From Alphaproteobacteria bacterium GM7ARS4 (GTDB lineage: Bacteria > Pseudomonadota > Alphaproteobacteria > GM7ARS4): a stretch of DNA of 64,000 nt. The notes under the pieces were generated by a model that was not told where the DNA came from, did no database searches, and saw nothing but the letters and a program-made list of their open reading frames with translations. The stretch lies in contig JACONL010000001.1 in NCBI GenBank assembly GCA_014332745.1, positions 177,910 to 241,909 of the forward strand. The letters are read 5' to 3'. Both the position numbers and the translations under genes were made by a program. Positions 61,567 through 64,000 of the stretch are shown here, one piece after another; positions within the stretch are counted from its first letter, which is position 1; the number at the start of each line of letters is the position of its first letter.

Positions 61567-63219
61567 TCATGCTGGCGCGCTACCATACCCTTCATGCCCG
61601 CCAAACACCGAACGCGTGATAAGTCTACTCATCCACAAAACAGGAAGCAAGCCAATCATCACAATCATCAGCGCCCCAGCCGACGACGTGACAAACGCTT
61701 CATCCTGAGCATACAACCATACCCACGTCGCCAACGTCTCGTAACTTGGGGGGCGAAGCAATAATGTCAACGGCAATTCTTTCATAATATCCACAAACAC
61801 AAGAAGCGCCGCCGTGATGACACTGGGACGCACCATAGGAACATGCACACGCATCATCACGCGCCACGCCGTCGCCCCCAATGTGCGCGCCGCTTGCTCC
61901 ATAGAGAGTGTCACCCGCGATAAAGAAGACTCTACCGCCCCATAGGAAAGCGCAAGGAAACGAACACTATAGCCATACAGAAGAGCCCATGACGAACTCA
62001 ATAGGTAAAGAGAGCCCGACCCAGCACCAAAAAGCCACACTGATACATCCCGCTCTAAAAACGACAGCCATAATAATATGCCCACCCCTAAAACCGCCCC
62101 CGGAATGGCGTAACCAACAGACGCCATCCTCATCAAGGCGCGAAAAAAAAGACCAGACGGAGGACGCCCAGCCCACGCTAACAAAAAACCAAGAATGACA
62201 ACCAACACCGAACCTAATGTCGCCAACGTCAAGGAATTCACCATAGGAACAAACATATTGTCAGCAAACGCCTGCGGGTAAGACGACCACGCAAACATCG
62301 CTAAAACAACACACGGCACAAGAAAACCCACAACCAGAGGGAACAAACACACACCCATAAGAGCATAGCCACGCCAACCAGAGACCCTGTCAGTAGAAAA
62401 AAAACGATGACGGGTTGTCATATGATGGTATCTCTTCTCGCCACGCCCATGCCACTCCATAGAAAGAACAACAATGATAAAGAGAAGTAAAAGAACCGAT
62501 AAACGCGCCGCCGCCCCTAAACTATTCATATTCAGCCACGTGTTGTAAATACCACTGGTGAAACTAGGAATGGCAAAATACTGCACCGTGCCAAAGTCAT
62601 TCAACGTCTCCATCATCACAAGACTCAAACCCGCTATCAACGATGGACGCATCAGAGGAAACGCCACAGAAAAGAAATTACGCCACGGACGACAGCCTAA
62701 AATACGACCCGCCTCCCACATACATGCCGATTGCTCAATAAGAGACGCCCGCACAAACGCATACACATACGGATATAACGTCACACTCATCACAAAAATC
62801 GCCATGCCCATGGAGCGCACGTCAAAAAAGACACGCCCCTCGAAAAGATCCGTATAGACAAACGCCACAAGATAAGAAGGCATCGCCATAGGAAGTAAAA
62901 GCACCGAACGCAATAGACGACTCAAAGGAAAACGATACATGGTGACACACCATGCCGTACCAACACCAAGCAATGTCGAGCCCACAGCAACCCCCACAAC
63001 CAACGTCAGAGTCGCCACCGTGTAATCTAAAAGCGTATGCTCAACAACATGAACCCATACGTCGTCATGACCCGTCCATGCCACAGACACGACCATAAGA
63101 AGGGGACAGAGAACAACCAACGCCATGCCCCACACAACCACAGAAGGAAGAACAGACAGCACCATAGGAACGATACGCCGTCCATACCCGTTCCTCTGCC
63201 TTAAGGGTACGCCGTCCAT
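61567..63219 (-). CDS. fbpB: Iron(III) ABC transporter permease, fused two-domain type
   Basis: Inner-membrane permease of the ferric iron system with two homologous halves of about six helices each. The EAA loops are EAGRILGCRPWRNFFSVAFPLMRP in the first half and EQAARTLGATAWRVMMRVHVPMVRP in the second. NDFGTVQYFAIPSFTSGIY and DIMKELPLTLLLRP are FbpB-type motifs. TTG 63237 overlaps the fbpA stop. ATG 63219 with AGGGG upstream is preferred, and ATG 63165 is a further option. A 16-base sequence around the start is duplicated. The coding strand is G- and T-rich, giving many Val residues. Confidence 0.9.
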   Translation of the reverse strand: MDGVPLRQRNGYGRRIVPMVLSVLPSVVVWGMALVVLCPLLMVVSVAWTGHDDVWVHVVEHTLLDYTVATLTLVVGVAVGSTLLGVGTAWCVTMYRFPLSRLLRSVLLLPMAMPSYLVAFVYTDLFEGRVFFDVRSMGMAIFVMSVTLYPYVYAFVRASLIEQSACMWEAGRILGCRPWRNFFSVAFPLMRPSLIAGLSLVMMETLNDFGTVQYFAIPSFTSGIYNTWLNMNSLGAAARLSVLLLLFIIVVLSMEWHGRGEKRYHHMTTRHRFFSTDRVSGWRGYALMGVCLFPLVVGFLVPCVVLAMFAWSSYPQAFADNMFVPMVNSLTLATLGSVLVVILGFLLAWAGRPPSGLFFRALMRMASVGYAIPGAVLGVGILLWLSFLERDVSVWLFGAGSGSLYLLSSSWALLYGYSVRFLALSYGAVESSLSRVTLSMEQAARTLGATAWRVMMRVHVPMVRPSVITAALLVFVDIMKELPLTLLLRPPSYETLATWVWLYAQDEAFVTSSAGALMIVMIGLLPVLWMSRLITRSVFGGHEGYGSAPA

Positions 63220-63223
63220 ACCC
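63174..63223. repeat. 16-bp direct repeat around the fbpB start
   Basis: TACGCCGTCCATACCC occurs at 63174-63189 and again at 63208-63223, 34 bases apart. On the coding strand both copies contain GGGTATGGACGGCGTA, so the ATG at 63219 and its context are duplicated in a different frame. Confidence 0.85.
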
Positions 63224-63233
63224 CTTGCGACAC

Positions 63234-64000
63234 TCAACGGTCAAAACGCAAAGCGTCAATCATACGCGCCGCATCGCCACGCCGACGCGCAACCCGCGTG
63301 AAGTCCAAAGAGACCTCCCTAAAACGACCCAATGACTGCAAAAAAGACGATAACGCTATCTCGTCATTGATAGGATACTCCTTGTTCTCCTCCATGAGCA
63401 ACCTCTGCCCTTCATGACTGGCAAGAAACTCGATGAATTGCTGTGCCTTATCCCGATGACGACTATGGCGCGCTATCGCCACCGCACTGAGACTGACGTA
63501 AGACCCCTCACCCCTTTCATTGGGAAAAATGAGCCTCAATGCTTGCGCCCACGCATGTTGCTCTTCCTCCGCTGAATCATACATCTTTCCCAGATAATAA
63601 CTGTTCATCACCGTCACATCACACACATCCTGATAAATAGCCTTTGCTTGAGCCCTGTCATTGCCCTGTGGTTTACGCGCCAACTGCCCCCTAAGGGCTT
63701 GAAGCCACCGCATAGCGACGTCACGTCCCTGATGTTCCCACATGGCAGCCACCAAGCCCACATTATAATTGTGCAACCCCGAACGCATACAGACGCGACC
63801 ACGAAAAAGCGGTAAGGTCATGTCTTCATAACGAGATAAAGACCCATCCGCCACCCTGTCCTTATGGACAAACATCGCCCGCACACGCTTGCTCACACCA
63901 AACCACCGATTGTCCGGGCGATAGCGGGGAGCGATATGCTCCTCGAGCTTGTTCGACGTGACAACGGATAAGAGACCCACATCCGCCAACGCCACCATCG
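63234..64000 (-). CDS. fbpA: Iron(III) ABC transporter substrate-binding protein, 5' truncated by window edge
   Basis: C-terminal about 255 residues of a periplasmic iron-binding protein; the coding strand runs off the right edge, and the ATG at 63998 is internal. ALADVGLLSVVTSNKLEEHIA and RAMFVHKDRVADGSLSRYEDM are typical of FbpA/FutA. VTVMNSYYLGKMYD contains the paired tyrosines that bind Fe(III), which is the best evidence for iron. AAQQ-like QQFIEFLASHEGQRLL is the usual C-terminal helix. The stop overlaps the possible TTG start of fbpB. Confidence 0.9.
   Translation of the reverse strand, partial: MVALADVGLLSVVTSNKLEEHIAPRYRPDNRWFGVSKRVRAMFVHKDRVADGSLSRYEDMTLPLFRGRVCMRSGLHNYNVGLVAAMWEHQGRDVAMRWLQALRGQLARKPQGNDRAQAKAIYQDVCDVTVMNSYYLGKMYDSAEEEQHAWAQALRLIFPNERGEGSYVSLSAVAIARHSRHRDKAQQFIEFLASHEGQRLLMEENKEYPINDEIALSSFLQSLGRFREVSLDFTRVARRRGDAARMIDALRFDR

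Noticed and set aside
1-64000. tRNA, rRNA, tmRNA or 6S RNA genes
   Set aside because: All intergenic spaces were read on both strands; none contains a recognisable TpsiC/anticodon pattern or other conserved RNA core.

Overview
The window is a gene-dense bacterial chromosome segment. Gene content and order point to an alphaproteobacterium: aroA-cmk-rpsA-sppA, hisB-DUF2628-hisH-hisA-hisF, a ChvG-type kinase followed by hprK, EIIA-Man, HPr and EI, trpG-trpD-trpC-moaC-moeA, purC-purS-purQ-purL with small PurL, B12-dependent nrdJ, and pstC-pstA-pstB-phoU. I cannot name a family or genus. No rRNA, tRNA, insertion sequence, prophage or CRISPR array was found. Genes are packed with many ATGA or few-base overlaps, and several convergent pairs overlap or abut with no classical terminator. 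The + strand is richer in C than G in genes of both orientations, which suggests a strong replication-linked strand bias.

Layout. 1-4.5 kb (+): aroA (cut by the left edge), cmk, rpsA, sppA, DUF4170. 4.5-13.1 kb (-): one co-directional run hisB, DUF2628, hisH, hisA, hisF, guaB, ppiD, trpE. 13.3-18.5 kb (+): a six-gene operon of the type found with PQQ-dependent alcohol catabolism (exported binding protein, YVTN beta-propeller, ABC ATPase, ABC-2 permease, cupredoxin-like protein, unknown exported protein), with no quinoprotein dehydrogenase in the window. 18.5-26.7 kb (+): long purine-rich leader, rne, ChvG-like histidine kinase, hprK, EIIA-Man, HPr, EI, ahcY. 26.8-31.6 kb: ferredoxin/flavodoxin-NADP reductase (-), a subtilase autotransporter lipoprotein (+) and an unknown membrane-anchored protein (+). 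31.7-35.9 kb (+): a control region with NrdR-like and DnaA-like sites, nrdJ, a RidA-family gene. 35.9-39.2 kb (-): clpS, clpA, apt. 39.5-47 kb (+): dxs, meaB, rpmB, pstC, pstA, pstB, phoU (no pstS). 47-50.6 kb (-): unknown lipoprotein, nth with an N-terminal 15-bp tandem repeat, PfkB-family (adenosine-kinase-like) kinase, AmpG-like transporter. 50.75 kb (+): exported SRPBCC protein. 51.3-55.5 kb (-): trpG, trpD, trpC, moaC, moeA. 55.6-60.4 kb (+): purC, purS, purQ, purL, bolA, grxD. 60.3-64 kb (-): iron(III) ABC transporter fbpA (cut by the right edge), fbpB, fbpC.

How the genes work together. The content is mainly anabolic: aromatic amino acids and tryptophan in two separate blocks, histidine, IMP and GMP, isoprenoid precursors and molybdenum cofactor. 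A regulatory PTS (HprK, HPr, EI, EIIA) has no sugar permease here. Iron uptake sits beside the BolA/CGFS-glutaredoxin pair. The nrdJ upstream region suggests that dNTP supply is tied to DnaA and NrdR. The least understood parts are the PQQ-type ABC operon, the NalP-like protease with its unknown neighbour, and several small sequence oddities: in-frame 15-bp tandem duplications at the 5' ends of guaB and nth, a possible G-quadruplex before trpG, and an insertion in MeaB.
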